From Actinokineospora iranica (GTDB lineage: Bacteria; Actinomycetota; Actinomycetes; Mycobacteriales; Pseudonocardiaceae), in the NCBI RefSeq assembly GCF_900101685.1, contig NZ_FMZZ01000002.1, forward strand, positions 186,001-250,000: a stretch of 64,000 nt of DNA, in the 5' to 3' direction. A model generated the notes under the pieces. It searched no databases and was not told where the DNA came from. It saw nothing but the letters and a program-made list of their open reading frames with translations. Position 1 is the stretch's first letter, and each line of letters opens with the position of its first letter. The translations under genes were made by a program, and so were the position numbers. Below, one piece after another: positions 18,933-27,312 of the stretch.

Positions 18933-20123
18933 TCACCCATTCGGGCTGATGCCCACGCGCCAGGCCAAGCCGCGCAACTCACGGCTTCCCGCGTTTCGCC
19001 GCGCGTTGGACAACAGGCTCCCGACCGCCTCACGCACGAACACGTTGTTCCTAACCATCTGCGGCGCCAACTTCTCGGCGCGGAGCAGCCCCGCCAACCC
19101 CTGCTCCTGAAACTTTCGCTCCGCCAGCAGACCACGGCCGTAGTCGATCCAGAACGCGGCCTGCCGTGACCTCGACACCCCGCCCGGGGTGAATCCGGAC
19201 GCGATTTCGGCCACCTTGGCGCCCTCGCCCAACTCGACGCCGATCGCTACCCGCCAGATGCCGACATTCGTACGACCGAAGCTCATTTGCATCCAAGAAC
19301 TCACGTCCGATTCGATCAGTTCGGCCAGAGCGGCCGCCTCAGCCATGTGTGTCAGCGCCTCGTCGGCTTGGCTCTCGACCGCGCAAGCAAGGGCAGCGGC
19401 GAGATGCGCCATCCCCTTCACCTCGACCCGGGCACCAGGCACATCGGCGGCGGCTACGGCGAGTTGGCGTTGCCTGGTCCGGTTGCCGCCAGTGAGCAGC
19501 TGCGCCCGCCGGTATGCGGCGTAGGCCAACCACACCGGGTCGTCCAACTGCTCCGCGACCTGCCGCATCCGCTCGACGGCGAGCATCGGCAAACCCGCCA
19601 CCCCCAGATCGCGGGCCAAGGAGCCCGCTGCCCTGTAGGCGGACAACAACCCGACGAGGGCGTCGGTGCGGTGTTCCGTGCCGACCGCCGAAAGGAGATG
19701 CGCGATCAGGTCGGGCAGCAACTCAGCTTGCGCCGAGTAGTCCGCGTTCGGGTGCAGAGTCAGGTTCAACCTGTCCACATCAGCCTGCACCGCCTGCCAA
19801 GGGCGGTCGGGCACCTCGGGGAACTCCCCGACCGACCAACCGCTGAGCGCGTCACTCACCGCGGCCATCGCGGCGTGCGCGACCGCCGACGAAGCGTCCG
19901 AAGGCGCGTACGGCTTGCCCGTCAGCTCGGCAGGCGAGACCCGCAGCGCTTGCGCGATACCTTCGAGAACAGCCCGCTTCGTCACCGGGCGCACCCCACG
20001 CTCGATCATGCTGAGATAAGGACCGGTGATCCCAGCCAGCTCAGCGGCGGTCGTCTGACTCAGACCACGCCAAGTCCGCACCTCTCGTATACGCCGACCG
20101 ATATGCGATTCCGACACGTCCAT
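18933..20123 (-). CDS. Xre-family regulator, tandem paralogue 1
   Basis: A 396-residue regulator. The N-terminal helix-turn-helix (IGRRIREVRTWRGLSQTTAA, TGPYLSMIERGVRP) is followed by a long helical, TPR-like domain, as in regulators that sense a ligand or peptide through their repeats. ATG at 20123 is preceded by GAAAGG. Its first 77 residues are identical to those of the neighbouring copy at 20166-21356, and divergence rises toward the C-terminus. The two should bind the same DNA but may sense different signals. Confidence 0.85.
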   Translation of the reverse strand: MDVSESHIGRRIREVRTWRGLSQTTAAELAGITGPYLSMIERGVRPVTKRAVLEGIAQALRVSPAELTGKPYAPSDASSAVAHAAMAAVSDALSGWSVGEFPEVPDRPWQAVQADVDRLNLTLHPNADYSAQAELLPDLIAHLLSAVGTEHRTDALVGLLSAYRAAGSLARDLGVAGLPMLAVERMRQVAEQLDDPVWLAYAAYRRAQLLTGGNRTRQRQLAVAAADVPGARVEVKGMAHLAAALACAVESQADEALTHMAEAAALAELIESDVSSWMQMSFGRTNVGIWRVAIGVELGEGAKVAEIASGFTPGGVSRSRQAAFWIDYGRGLLAERKFQEQGLAGLLRAEKLAPQMVRNNVFVREAVGSLLSNARRNAGSRELRGLAWRVGISPNG

Positions 20124-20165
20124 CAGCAAGCCTTTCACCAACGAGCCGTTACGACCGGGAGAGCG

Positions 20166-21356
20166 TCACCCATTCGGGCCGATGCCCACGCGCCAGGCCA
20201 ACCCACGCAACTCACGGCTTCCCGCGCTCTGACGGGCGCTGGACAGCAGGCTCCCGACCGCCTCACGCACAAAGACGTTGTTCCGAACCTTCTGCGGCGC
20301 CAACTTCTCGGCGCGGAGCAGCGCCACCAACCCTTGCTCCTGAAACTTTCGCTCCGCCAGCAGACCACGGCCGTAGTCGATCCAGAACGCGGCCTGCCGC
20401 GACTTCGACACCCCGCCTGGGGTGAAACCGGACGCGAGTTCAGCGACCCTGGCGCCCTCGCCCAATTCGGTGCCGATGGTCACCCGCCAGATGCCGACGT
20501 TCGTCCGGCCGAAGTTGGTCTGCATCCACGGACTCACGTCCGGCTCGATCGACTCGGCGAGAGCGGCCGCCTCGGCCACGTGGGCCAGTGCCTCATCGGG
20601 TTGGCTCCTGGCCGCGCAGGCGAGGGCGGCGGTGAGATGGGCCAGCCCCTTCGTCTCGACCCGGGCACCGGGCGCTTCCGCGACAGCGACGGCGAGTTGG
20701 TGTTGCCGGGTCCGGTTGGCTCCGGTGAGCAGTTGCGCCCGCTGGTATGCGGCGTAGGCCAACCACACCGGGTCGTCCAACTGCTCCGCGACCTGCCGCA
20801 TCCGCTCGACGGCGAGCATCGGCAGACCGGCCACCCCCAGATCATGGGCCAAATACGCCGCGGCCTTGTAGGCGGACAGCAACCCGACGAGGGCGTCGGT
20901 GCGGTGTTCCGTGCCGACCGCCGAAAGGAGTTGCGCGATCAGGTCGGGCAGCAACTCAGCTTGCGCCGAGTAGTCCGCGTTGGGGCGCAGGTTCGAGTTC
21001 AACCTGGCCACATCGGCCTGCACCGCCTGCCAAGGGCGGTCGGGCACCTCAGGGAACTCCCCGACCGACCAACCGCTGAGCGCGTCACTCACCGCGGCCA
21101 TCGCGGCGTGCGCGACCGCCGACACAGCATCCGAAGGTGCGTAAGGCTTACCCGTCAGCTCAGCAGGCGAGACCCGCAGCGCTTGCGCGATACCTTCGAG
21201 AACAGCCCGCTTCGTCACCGGGCGCACCCCACGCTCGATCATGCTGAGATAAGGACCGGTGATCCCAGCCAGCTCAGCGGCGGTCGTCTGACTCAGACCA
21301 CGCCAAGTCCGCACCTCTCGTATACGCCGACCGATATGCGATTCCGACACGTCCAT
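20166..21356 (-). CDS. Xre-family regulator, tandem paralogue 2
   Basis: Same length (396 residues) and architecture as the downstream copy, at a fixed offset of 1,233 bases, so this is one tandem duplication that includes the short intergenic piece. The first 77 residues are identical between copies; differences cluster in the helical sensor part (for example YKAAAYLAHDLG against YRAAGSLARDLG). GGAGGG precedes the ATG. A third, divergent Xre regulator starts 114 bases away on the other strand, sharing the promoter region. Confidence 0.85.
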   Translation of the reverse strand: MDVSESHIGRRIREVRTWRGLSQTTAAELAGITGPYLSMIERGVRPVTKRAVLEGIAQALRVSPAELTGKPYAPSDAVSAVAHAAMAAVSDALSGWSVGEFPEVPDRPWQAVQADVARLNSNLRPNADYSAQAELLPDLIAQLLSAVGTEHRTDALVGLLSAYKAAAYLAHDLGVAGLPMLAVERMRQVAEQLDDPVWLAYAAYQRAQLLTGANRTRQHQLAVAVAEAPGARVETKGLAHLTAALACAARSQPDEALAHVAEAAALAESIEPDVSPWMQTNFGRTNVGIWRVTIGTELGEGARVAELASGFTPGGVSKSRQAAFWIDYGRGLLAERKFQEQGLVALLRAEKLAPQKVRNNVFVREAVGSLLSSARQSAGSRELRGLAWRVGIGPNG

Positions 21357-21470
21357 CAGCGAGCCCTCCACCAAGGTGAAGACCCAGGGTAGCTGATCAA
21401 TATGACAAGGCAGGGGACCAAACCCGCCATACTCTGAGATCCAAGTGAACGTCGACGGAAAGGGACAGCG

Positions 21471-22661
21471 ATGTTCGATGACGCGGCCCACGTGGGCCGG
21501 ACCATCGCCGCTCTCCGCAAGGCGTCGGGGCTCACCCAGCTCCAGCTTGCGAACAAGGTCAACGTGTCGCTCAGCCTGCTCCAGAAAGTGGAGGTGGGCG
21601 ACCGGGCGGCGACGCATGGCCTGATGTCGGCCGTGGCTCGGGTCCTGCGGGTCCCTCTGGAGAGGTTGACGGGCCAGCCCTACACCGACGACCGCAAGGA
21701 CGAGAAGACCCACCGGCACATCGACGCGCTGCGCGCCGTGCTCCGGCGCTACGACCTGCCGGACGAAGTGCCCGCCCGCACTGTCGCCGAGCTGGCGCGA
21801 GACGTCGACGGGATCGCGCGGCTTCGGCGGGACGCCGAGTACGCGAAGCTGGCGGCGCGGCTTCCTGCGCTGTTGGAGGAATTGGCCAGGGCGGCGCGCG
21901 AAAGTCCGGGGACCGACGTGTGGAGTCTGTTGGTCACGGCCTACCACGCCACCCACACATTGGTGTACCGCCTGGGATACGGGGACTTGGCCGAGGCCGT
22001 GGAGCACAAGCTCACCTGGGCCGCCGAGCAGACCGGCAATCCGCTCGCGGGGGCATTGGCGCAGCGGACTCGGTGTGTCAGTTTCCAGTCGGCAGGTGAC
22101 TTCGCGGCGGGGCTGCGCCTGATGGACACAGCGCGGGATGAGCTAGACGACGAGTTGCGGAGCCGCCCGGCCGGTGACGTCATCACGGTTTACGGGAGTC
22201 TTCATCTCCGGTCGGTCACCCTGGCCTCACGCGCGGGCGACAGCGGGACCACCCGGGCGCACCTGGACGCCGCCCGGGAGTTGGCGGACCGGATCGACCA
22301 AGACCAGGTGCACTGGGGACTGACGTTCGGTTCGGCGAACTCGACCACCCACGAGGTGGCGGCGCACGTGGAACTCGGCGACGGGCCTGCCGCGATCGAG
22401 GCGGCGCACCGGTGGCGGGCTCCGCGTTCGATGCCGCGAACCCGGCGGGGCCACCACCATATCGACGTCGCTCGGGCGCACTTGGTCAACGACGACCGGG
22501 ACGCCGCGCTGCGGTCGCTTCTGGAAGCGCGGCGGATCGCGCCGCAGTTGACTCGGCTGCACCCGATGGTGCGGGAGATGACGGCGGTCCTGGTCACCCT
22601 GCACCGCCGCTCGAACCCGGAGCTGACCAACTACGCGCACTGGCTCGGTCTCACCGGCTGA
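21471..22661 (+). CDS. Xre-family regulator, divergent paralogue
   Basis: Also 396 residues, with an N-terminal helix-turn-helix (GRTIAALRKASGLTQLQLAN) and a helical C-terminal domain ending in LTNYAHWLGLTG, comparable to LRGLAWRVGISPNG of the neighbours. Sequence identity to the tandem pair is low, but length and layout agree. AAAGGGACAGCG precedes the ATG at 21471. Being divergent from the duplicated pair, it may cross-regulate them. Confidence 0.82.
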   Translation: MFDDAAHVGRTIAALRKASGLTQLQLANKVNVSLSLLQKVEVGDRAATHGLMSAVARVLRVPLERLTGQPYTDDRKDEKTHRHIDALRAVLRRYDLPDEVPARTVAELARDVDGIARLRRDAEYAKLAARLPALLEELARAARESPGTDVWSLLVTAYHATHTLVYRLGYGDLAEAVEHKLTWAAEQTGNPLAGALAQRTRCVSFQSAGDFAAGLRLMDTARDELDDELRSRPAGDVITVYGSLHLRSVTLASRAGDSGTTRAHLDAARELADRIDQDQVHWGLTFGSANSTTHEVAAHVELGDGPAAIEAAHRWRAPRSMPRTRRGHHHIDVARAHLVNDDRDAALRSLLEARRIAPQLTRLHPMVREMTAVLVTLHRRSNPELTNYAHWLGLTG

Positions 22662-22723
22662 CCACCCGCCCGCGCGACTCGGACCTATCGCGGCGGTCAG
22701 CGGCGAGGACGAGCCAGGAGGCC

Positions 22724-22966
22724 TCAGTCGTTCATCGACTCGAAGATCTTCTTGCACTCCGGGCAGACCGGGGAGCCGGGCTTGGGGCTCTTGGTGACCG
22801 GGAAGACCTCGCCGCAGAGTGCGACGACCATGTTGCCCATGACGGCGCTTTCGGCGATCTTGTTCTTCCGGACGTAGTGGAACATCTTCGGCGTGTCGTC
22901 GCCGGTGGTGTCTGTGCCCTCGGGGCGGGTGTCGACCTCGGGCAGTGTCTGGGTCGGTGCGCTCAC
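22724..22966 (-). CDS. DUF3039 small zinc-binding protein
   Basis: An 80-residue actinobacterial protein with MVVALCGEVFPVTKS and a CPECKKIFESM knuckle, the Cys pattern of DUF3039. The acidic N-terminus (TLPEVDTRPEGTDTTGDD) is typical. GTG at 22966 is preferred to ATG at 22984. The function is unknown. In related genomes it lies close to the helicase and BrkB genes, so the 5 kb between them here (17.7-22.7 kb) is probably an insertion. Confidence 0.85.
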   Translation of the reverse strand: MSAPTQTLPEVDTRPEGTDTTGDDTPKMFHYVRKNKIAESAVMGNMVVALCGEVFPVTKSPKPGSPVCPECKKIFESMND

Positions 22967-23034
22967 CGTTCCATTGTGCAACATGCCCGGGCGATGCGAC
23001 TCCGCAAGCCGGGGCGGCAGGCAGGATGCGCGCC

Positions 23035-23411
23035 ATGCTGGGCGAAGCCTTGGCCAGCTTCGGCGCGGGTGGCGCGAAGGTCGACGCGCGCATCACTGAT
23101 CGGGTGGTGCGGGCGGGGCGCGGGTCACGGTGCCGTTGGAGGTGCGGATGCCGTGGGAGACGACGGTCACGGCGGTGTTCGGCAAGCACCTGACCGGCAT
23201 GGCCGTCGGGTTGCAGACGAACCTCGACCTGGCGGGCACTGGACGTCGTGAAGAAGTCCCGGGTCGCCAAGGGCGGCGGGCTGGGGCGCGCGGGCAGTCC
23301 TGTCTGGGCGAGTTCGCCGTGGAGTACGCCGCGATGGGGCAGACCAACTGGGAGCAGCGGATCGAGGGCCTGCCGCGGCAGGTGACCGCCCCGCGCGGCA
23401 TCTTCGACTGA
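23035..23411 (+). pseudogene. Decayed Spo0M (sporulation-control) gene
   Basis: Three pieces of a Spo0M-type protein remain in order. The N-terminus MLGEALASFGAGGAKVDARI lies in frame from 23035. An internal beta block VRMPWETTVTAVFGKHLTGM follows from about 23130 in a different frame. The extreme C-terminus, EFAVEYAAMGQTNWEQRI to RGIFD, ends at 23411. A full gene is about 750 bases, so roughly half is missing through internal deletions. Spo0M is an arrestin-like protein linked to sporulation and division control. Confidence 0.75.
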
Positions 23412-23428
23412 CACGCGATGATGCCGGG

Positions 23429-24364
23429 GTGAGCGGACACCTGGTTCTGACCGAGGAAGTGGCCGACGCGCTGGCCGAGGGCCGCGGGGTCGTCGCGCTG
23501 GAGAGCACCCTGCTGGCCCACGGGCTGCCGCCTGGCCGCAACCACGAGGTCGGGCTGCGCCTGGAGCGCGTCGTCCGGGCGGCGGGGGCGGCGCCCGCGA
23601 CGATCGCCGTGCTCGACGGGACGGCGCGGATCGGGCTGACCGGCAGCGAGTTGGAGCGGGTGTGCTCGCCGGAAGGCAGGCTGAACAAGCTGTCCCGCCG
23701 CGACCTCGGGCCCGCGTTCGCGCTCAACCGGGACGGCGCGACGACCGTGGCGGCCACCGCGGCGCTCGCCCACCAGGCCGGGATCGGGGTGTTCGCCACC
23801 GGCGGCCTCGGCGGCGTGCACCTGGCCGCGCCAGCGGGCGCGGCGTCCTGGGACGTGTCAGCCGACCTCGACGTGCTGGCCCACACGCCGGTGACGGTCG
23901 TGTGCTCCGGGGTGAAGTCCATCCTCGACATCGGGGCGACGGTCGAGGTGCTGGAGACCCGCTCGGTGCCGGTCATCGGCTTCGGCACGGACTCCTTCCC
24001 CGGCTTCTACCTGCGCGCTTCCGCCTACCGGGTGCCGTGGCGGGTGGACAGCGCCGCCGAGGCCGCCGCGGTCGTCGCCGCGCACCGCGACCGGGTGCCG
24101 GGCGGGGCGGGGGTGCTGCTGGTCAACCCGGTGCCCGTCGAGCACGAGCTCGACCGCGAGCTGCACGACCGGCTGCTGCGCGAGGGCATGGACCTGCTGC
24201 GCGAGCGCGACATCCGCGGCAAGGACGTCACCCCGGCGCTGCTCGCGCACTTCCACGACGGCAGCGGCGGCGCCAGCCTGACCGCGAACACCGAGCTGGT
24301 CGCCGACAACGCCCGGGTCGGCGCGGCGGTGGCCGTCGAGCTGGCCCACGCCTCGCGGCGATGA
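23429..24364 (+). CDS. psuG: Pseudouridine-5'-phosphate glycosidase
   Basis: A 311-residue enzyme that splits pseudouridine-5'-phosphate into uracil and ribose-5-phosphate. Family blocks include VVALESTLLAHGLPPGRNHE, LNKLSRRDLG, GVFATGGLGGVH, VTVVCSGVKSILDIGATVE and GFGTDSFPGFY. GTG at 23429 follows the Spo0M remnant by 17 bases. Its last eight residues and stop codon lie inside the first copy of a 91-bp tandem repeat derived from the 3' end of the convergent ABC gene. The expected partner kinase, psuK, is 3 kb away at 27313. Confidence 0.95.
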   Translation: MSGHLVLTEEVADALAEGRGVVALESTLLAHGLPPGRNHEVGLRLERVVRAAGAAPATIAVLDGTARIGLTGSELERVCSPEGRLNKLSRRDLGPAFALNRDGATTVAATAALAHQAGIGVFATGGLGGVHLAAPAGAASWDVSADLDVLAHTPVTVVCSGVKSILDIGATVEVLETRSVPVIGFGTDSFPGFYLRASAYRVPWRVDSAAEAAAVVAAHRDRVPGGAGVLLVNPVPVEHELDRELHDRLLREGMDLLRERDIRGKDVTPALLAHFHDGSGGASLTANTELVADNARVGAAVAVELAHASRR

Positions 24365-24560
24365 AGACGGGCGATCACGTCCACACCCCGCTCCCGGCAA
24401 CGCCGGGGATCGCAGCAAGATAACCGTCGGGCCGGCTCACGCCTCGCGGCGATAAAGACGGGCGATCACGTCCACACCCCGCTCCCGGCAACGCCGGGGA
24501 TCGCAGCAAGATAACCGTCGGGCTGGCTCACGCCTCGCGGCGGTAGAGGCGGGCGATGAC
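24347..24560. repeat. 91-bp tandem repeat at the convergent psuG / ABC-ATPase 3' ends
   Basis: Two complete, nearly identical 91-base copies (24347-24437 and 24438-24528) are followed by a third start at 24529 that is the true 3' end of the ABC gene. On the minus strand each copy encodes DVIARLYRREA or DVIARLHRREA, the C-terminus of the ABC protein. The psuG stop codon lies within copy 1, so duplication of the ABC tail has remodelled the psuG 3' end. Confidence 0.9.
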
Positions 24561-25484
24561 GTCCTCGATCCCGGGCTCCTGCACGGACAGGTCGCGCAGC
24601 GGGACGGCGTGCGCGAGCGCGGCGACGACCTCGCCCGCGGCCACCCCGTCCAGGGCGAGGGTGACCCGGCGGCCGTCGGCCTCGACCGCGGTCACCACCG
24701 CGCCCGGCAGCGCCAGCCCGTCCGGCCACGGGGCGTCGAGGTCGGCGACGATGACGCGGCGGGAGCCGTAGCGGGCGTGCAGCTCGTCCAGGCCGCCGTC
24801 GTGCACGACGCGGCCGTGGTCGATGACGACCAGCCTGCGGCACAGCTTCTCGATGTCGGCGAGGTCGTGGGTGGTGAGCACGACCGTGGTGTCGCCCGCG
24901 GCGTCGAGTTCGGCCAGGAAGTCGCGCACGGCCTGCTTGCTGAGCACGTCGAGGCCGATGGTCGGCTCGTCGAGGAACAGCACCTCCGGGCCGTGCAGCA
25001 GGGCGGCGGTCAGCTCGCCGCGCATCCGCTGCCCCAGCGAAAGCTGCCGGACCGGGGTGGCCGCGAACTCGTCCACGCCGAGCAGGTCGACGCAGCGGGC
25101 GAGGCGGGCGGCGTGGTCGGCCGCGGGCACCCGGTAGATGTGGCGCAGCAGCTCGAAGGACTCCGCCAGCGGCAGGTCCCACCACAGCTGCGAGCGCTGC
25201 CCGAACACGACGCCGATGCGCCGGGCGAGCGTGGTGCGCCGCGCCACCGGCTCCAGCCCGCAGACCCGCACCTCGCCCGCGCTGGGGGTGAGCACGCCGG
25301 TGAGCATTTTGAGCGTGGTGGACTTGCCCGCGCCGTTGGGTCCGATGTAGCCGAGCAGCTCGCCGCGCTCGACGGACAGGTCCACACCGTCCACAGCGGA
25401 CACCACATCCCGCTCCCTGCGGAACCGGCCGACCTTGCGGGAGACGGTGAAGTCCTTGCGCAGCCCCGACGCTGAAATGATCAT
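24528..25484 (-). CDS. ABC-2 exporter ATP-binding protein
   Basis: A 318-residue ATPase: Walker A GYIGPNGAGKST, Q-loop VFGQRSQLWWDLP, signature LSLGQRMRGELTAAL, Walker B VLFLDEPTIGLD, and a C-terminal ~90-residue extension after TTHDLADIEKL. GQRSQLWWDLP is typical of ATPases paired with DUF990/ABC-2 type 6 permeases. ATG at 25484 overlaps the preceding permease stop by four bases (ATGA). The substrate is unknown. Confidence 0.92.
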   Translation of the reverse strand: MIISASGLRKDFTVSRKVGRFRRERDVVSAVDGVDLSVERGELLGYIGPNGAGKSTTLKMLTGVLTPSAGEVRVCGLEPVARRTTLARRIGVVFGQRSQLWWDLPLAESFELLRHIYRVPAADHAARLARCVDLLGVDEFAATPVRQLSLGQRMRGELTAALLHGPEVLFLDEPTIGLDVLSKQAVRDFLAELDAAGDTTVVLTTHDLADIEKLCRRLVVIDHGRVVHDGGLDELHARYGSRRVIVADLDAPWPDGLALPGAVVTAVEADGRRVTLALDGVAAGEVVAALAHAVPLRDLSVQEPGIEDVIARLYRREA

Positions 25485-26281
25485 GACCCTGTGCTCCGGT
25501 AGTGGCGGACGCCGGTGCGCCAGAACAGCGCGGCCAGCCCGGCGGCGATGGCGGCGGCCGCGGGCGAGCACCAGCGCAGCCAGTCCGGCACGCCCAGCGG
25601 GTCGGACCGGCCCAGCAGCGCCAGCGCGGGCAGGTAGGAGATGAACCCGAAGCCGAACGCCAGCGCGAACAGCTTGCGGAACCACTCGCCGTACATCGTG
25701 GACGGATAGCAGGCGAAATCCCGGCCGCCGTAGGTGAATCCGTTGGCGATCTCGCCGGACTCGACCCACCAGAACGCGACCGTGGCGCCCATGACGAACA
25801 GGCTGCCGAAGAACACCGCGCCCACCAGCGGCGCGGTCGCCGCGAGCAGCAGCCGCGCCGGGTCCCAGCCGATGTCGGCGACGAACAGGGCCACCAGGTA
25901 GAGCAGGAAACCCTGCACGACCCGCCCGATGCGGCGCAACGCGAAGTTGACCGCCAGCAGTTGGGCCAGCGACGACAAGGGGCGCAACAGAAGCGAGTCG
26001 AACAGGCCGGTGCGCACGTACTCCCGCAACCGGTCCGCGTTGCCCACGACGAGATCGGCGAGCGCGAACGACACGCCTGCCAACGCGGCGATCAGCAGCA
26101 CCTCGGTCCCCCCGAACCCGCCCAGGCTGCCGGAAACGGAGAACAGCACGAACACCGTGCCGATATCGATGGCGAACACGGCCATGCTGCCGACCACATC
26201 GAGCGCGAAGGACGCCCGGTACTGCGTCTGACTGCGCACCTGCGCCCGGACCAGGTGCGCGTAGACCCGCGCCTTACCCAC
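25481..26281 (-). CDS. ABC-2 family permease (second subunit)
   Basis: A 266-residue membrane protein with about six hydrophobic segments (such as LDVVGSMAVFAIDIGTVFVL). Blocks such as ADLVVGNADRLREYVRTGLF and FACYPSTMYGEW mark the DUF990 group. The GTG start at 26281 overlaps the end of the other permease by eight bases, and its own stop overlaps the ATPase start, so all three subunits are coupled. Two different half-permeases would form the channel. Confidence 0.85.
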   Translation of the reverse strand: MGKARVYAHLVRAQVRSQTQYRASFALDVVGSMAVFAIDIGTVFVLFSVSGSLGGFGGTEVLLIAALAGVSFALADLVVGNADRLREYVRTGLFDSLLLRPLSSLAQLLAVNFALRRIGRVVQGFLLYLVALFVADIGWDPARLLLAATAPLVGAVFFGSLFVMGATVAFWWVESGEIANGFTYGGRDFACYPSTMYGEWFRKLFALAFGFGFISYLPALALLGRSDPLGVPDWLRWCSPAAAAIAAGLAALFWRTGVRHYRSTGS

Positions 26282-27074
26282 CCTGCACCACCAATCGCCG
26301 CACCGCGCGCGCCTGCACCCACCGGCACACCAGCAGCAGGCCCGCGCCCCACGCGGCCTGGCCCGCCAACAGCAGCAGAGAGTGCCCGACGCCGCCGCGC
26401 TCGACGGCGATATCGATCGGCGCTTGCAGCAACGCGGGCAGCGGGGTCCCGACCCACAGCGCGGTGGCCAGCCAATCCGGCAGAATCGCCAGCGGGAAAG
26501 CCAATCCGCTGCCGATGTTGGTGGCGAAACCCCAGAACATGGACACACCCCGGATGTCGAGCAGCCAGAACGCGGTCAGCCCGATCAGGTAGCGGCAGGC
26601 GAACCCGACGAGCACGGCGAGCCCGATGGAGACGGCGAACAACGGGTACGTGACCCAGTTTTGCGGAATATAGAAGGTGAAGGCCACGATTCCGACCACC
26701 AGCGGGGCGACGAACCGGGTCAGCATCGCGTACCCCGCGCGGCCGAACTCCGTCCACAGATACGTCCACAATGGATTGATCGGCCGCAGCAGGTCGGCCA
26801 CCACATCGCCGGAGCGCACCCGCTCGGCCAGGTCGAGCATGGTCCACATGCTCACCACGGCCAGCAAACCCTGGCCCAGCCAGACAAAGGCGACCAGCTT
26901 CGGCCCGTCGTACCCGGCGACCGCGCCGCCGACCTCGGCGGCGACGGCCAGGAGGATGTAGCAGCGCAGGAACCCGAAGATCACATTGGTGAACGCGCCC
27001 GCGAAGGTGGCCTGCCGATAGGTGGCGTAGCGCCGGAAACCGGCCGCGGTCAACGCCCAGGGCACACGCGGCAC
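26274..27074 (-). CDS. ABC-2 family permease (first subunit)
   Basis: A 266-residue membrane protein, first gene of the exporter operon. It has the layout of ABC-2 type 6 permeases: a basic N-terminus (GFRRYATYRQATFAGAFTN), a conserved LAERVRSGDVVADLLRPINP block in the first cytoplasmic loop, and about six helices. ATG at 27074 is preceded by GGAGAAGG. The operon interrupts the psuG-psuK pair. Confidence 0.87.
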   Translation of the reverse strand: MPRVPWALTAAGFRRYATYRQATFAGAFTNVIFGFLRCYILLAVAAEVGGAVAGYDGPKLVAFVWLGQGLLAVVSMWTMLDLAERVRSGDVVADLLRPINPLWTYLWTEFGRAGYAMLTRFVAPLVVGIVAFTFYIPQNWVTYPLFAVSIGLAVLVGFACRYLIGLTAFWLLDIRGVSMFWGFATNIGSGLAFPLAILPDWLATALWVGTPLPALLQAPIDIAVERGGVGHSLLLLAGQAAWGAGLLLVCRWVQARAVRRLVVQGG

Positions 27075-27312
27075 AGCCTTCTCCTTCGGGGGACGTGGCC
27101 GGGGACAGGGCGGCCGAAGGAGGTTTCTACCCTAACCGCGGCGGGCGCGCGACCCGTTTACCGCGAAGGGAGCGACAGCGGCTGCCACCATGGCGACACC
27201 CACCTCATCCCCACACCTCCGCTGCTCGCCACAGTATCCAGGCGCGGGTTCCACAGACAGCGAATCCGGTTGTCGGATAATGAATTGACCTGTCCGGCGC
27301 GAAGGGAGCCCC

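Noticed and set aside
19287-21392. A 701-residue open frame on the plus strand across both Xre genes
   Set aside because: It is the antisense shadow of two nearly identical genes; its internal repeat simply mirrors their duplication and its composition is His/Arg/Pro-rich.
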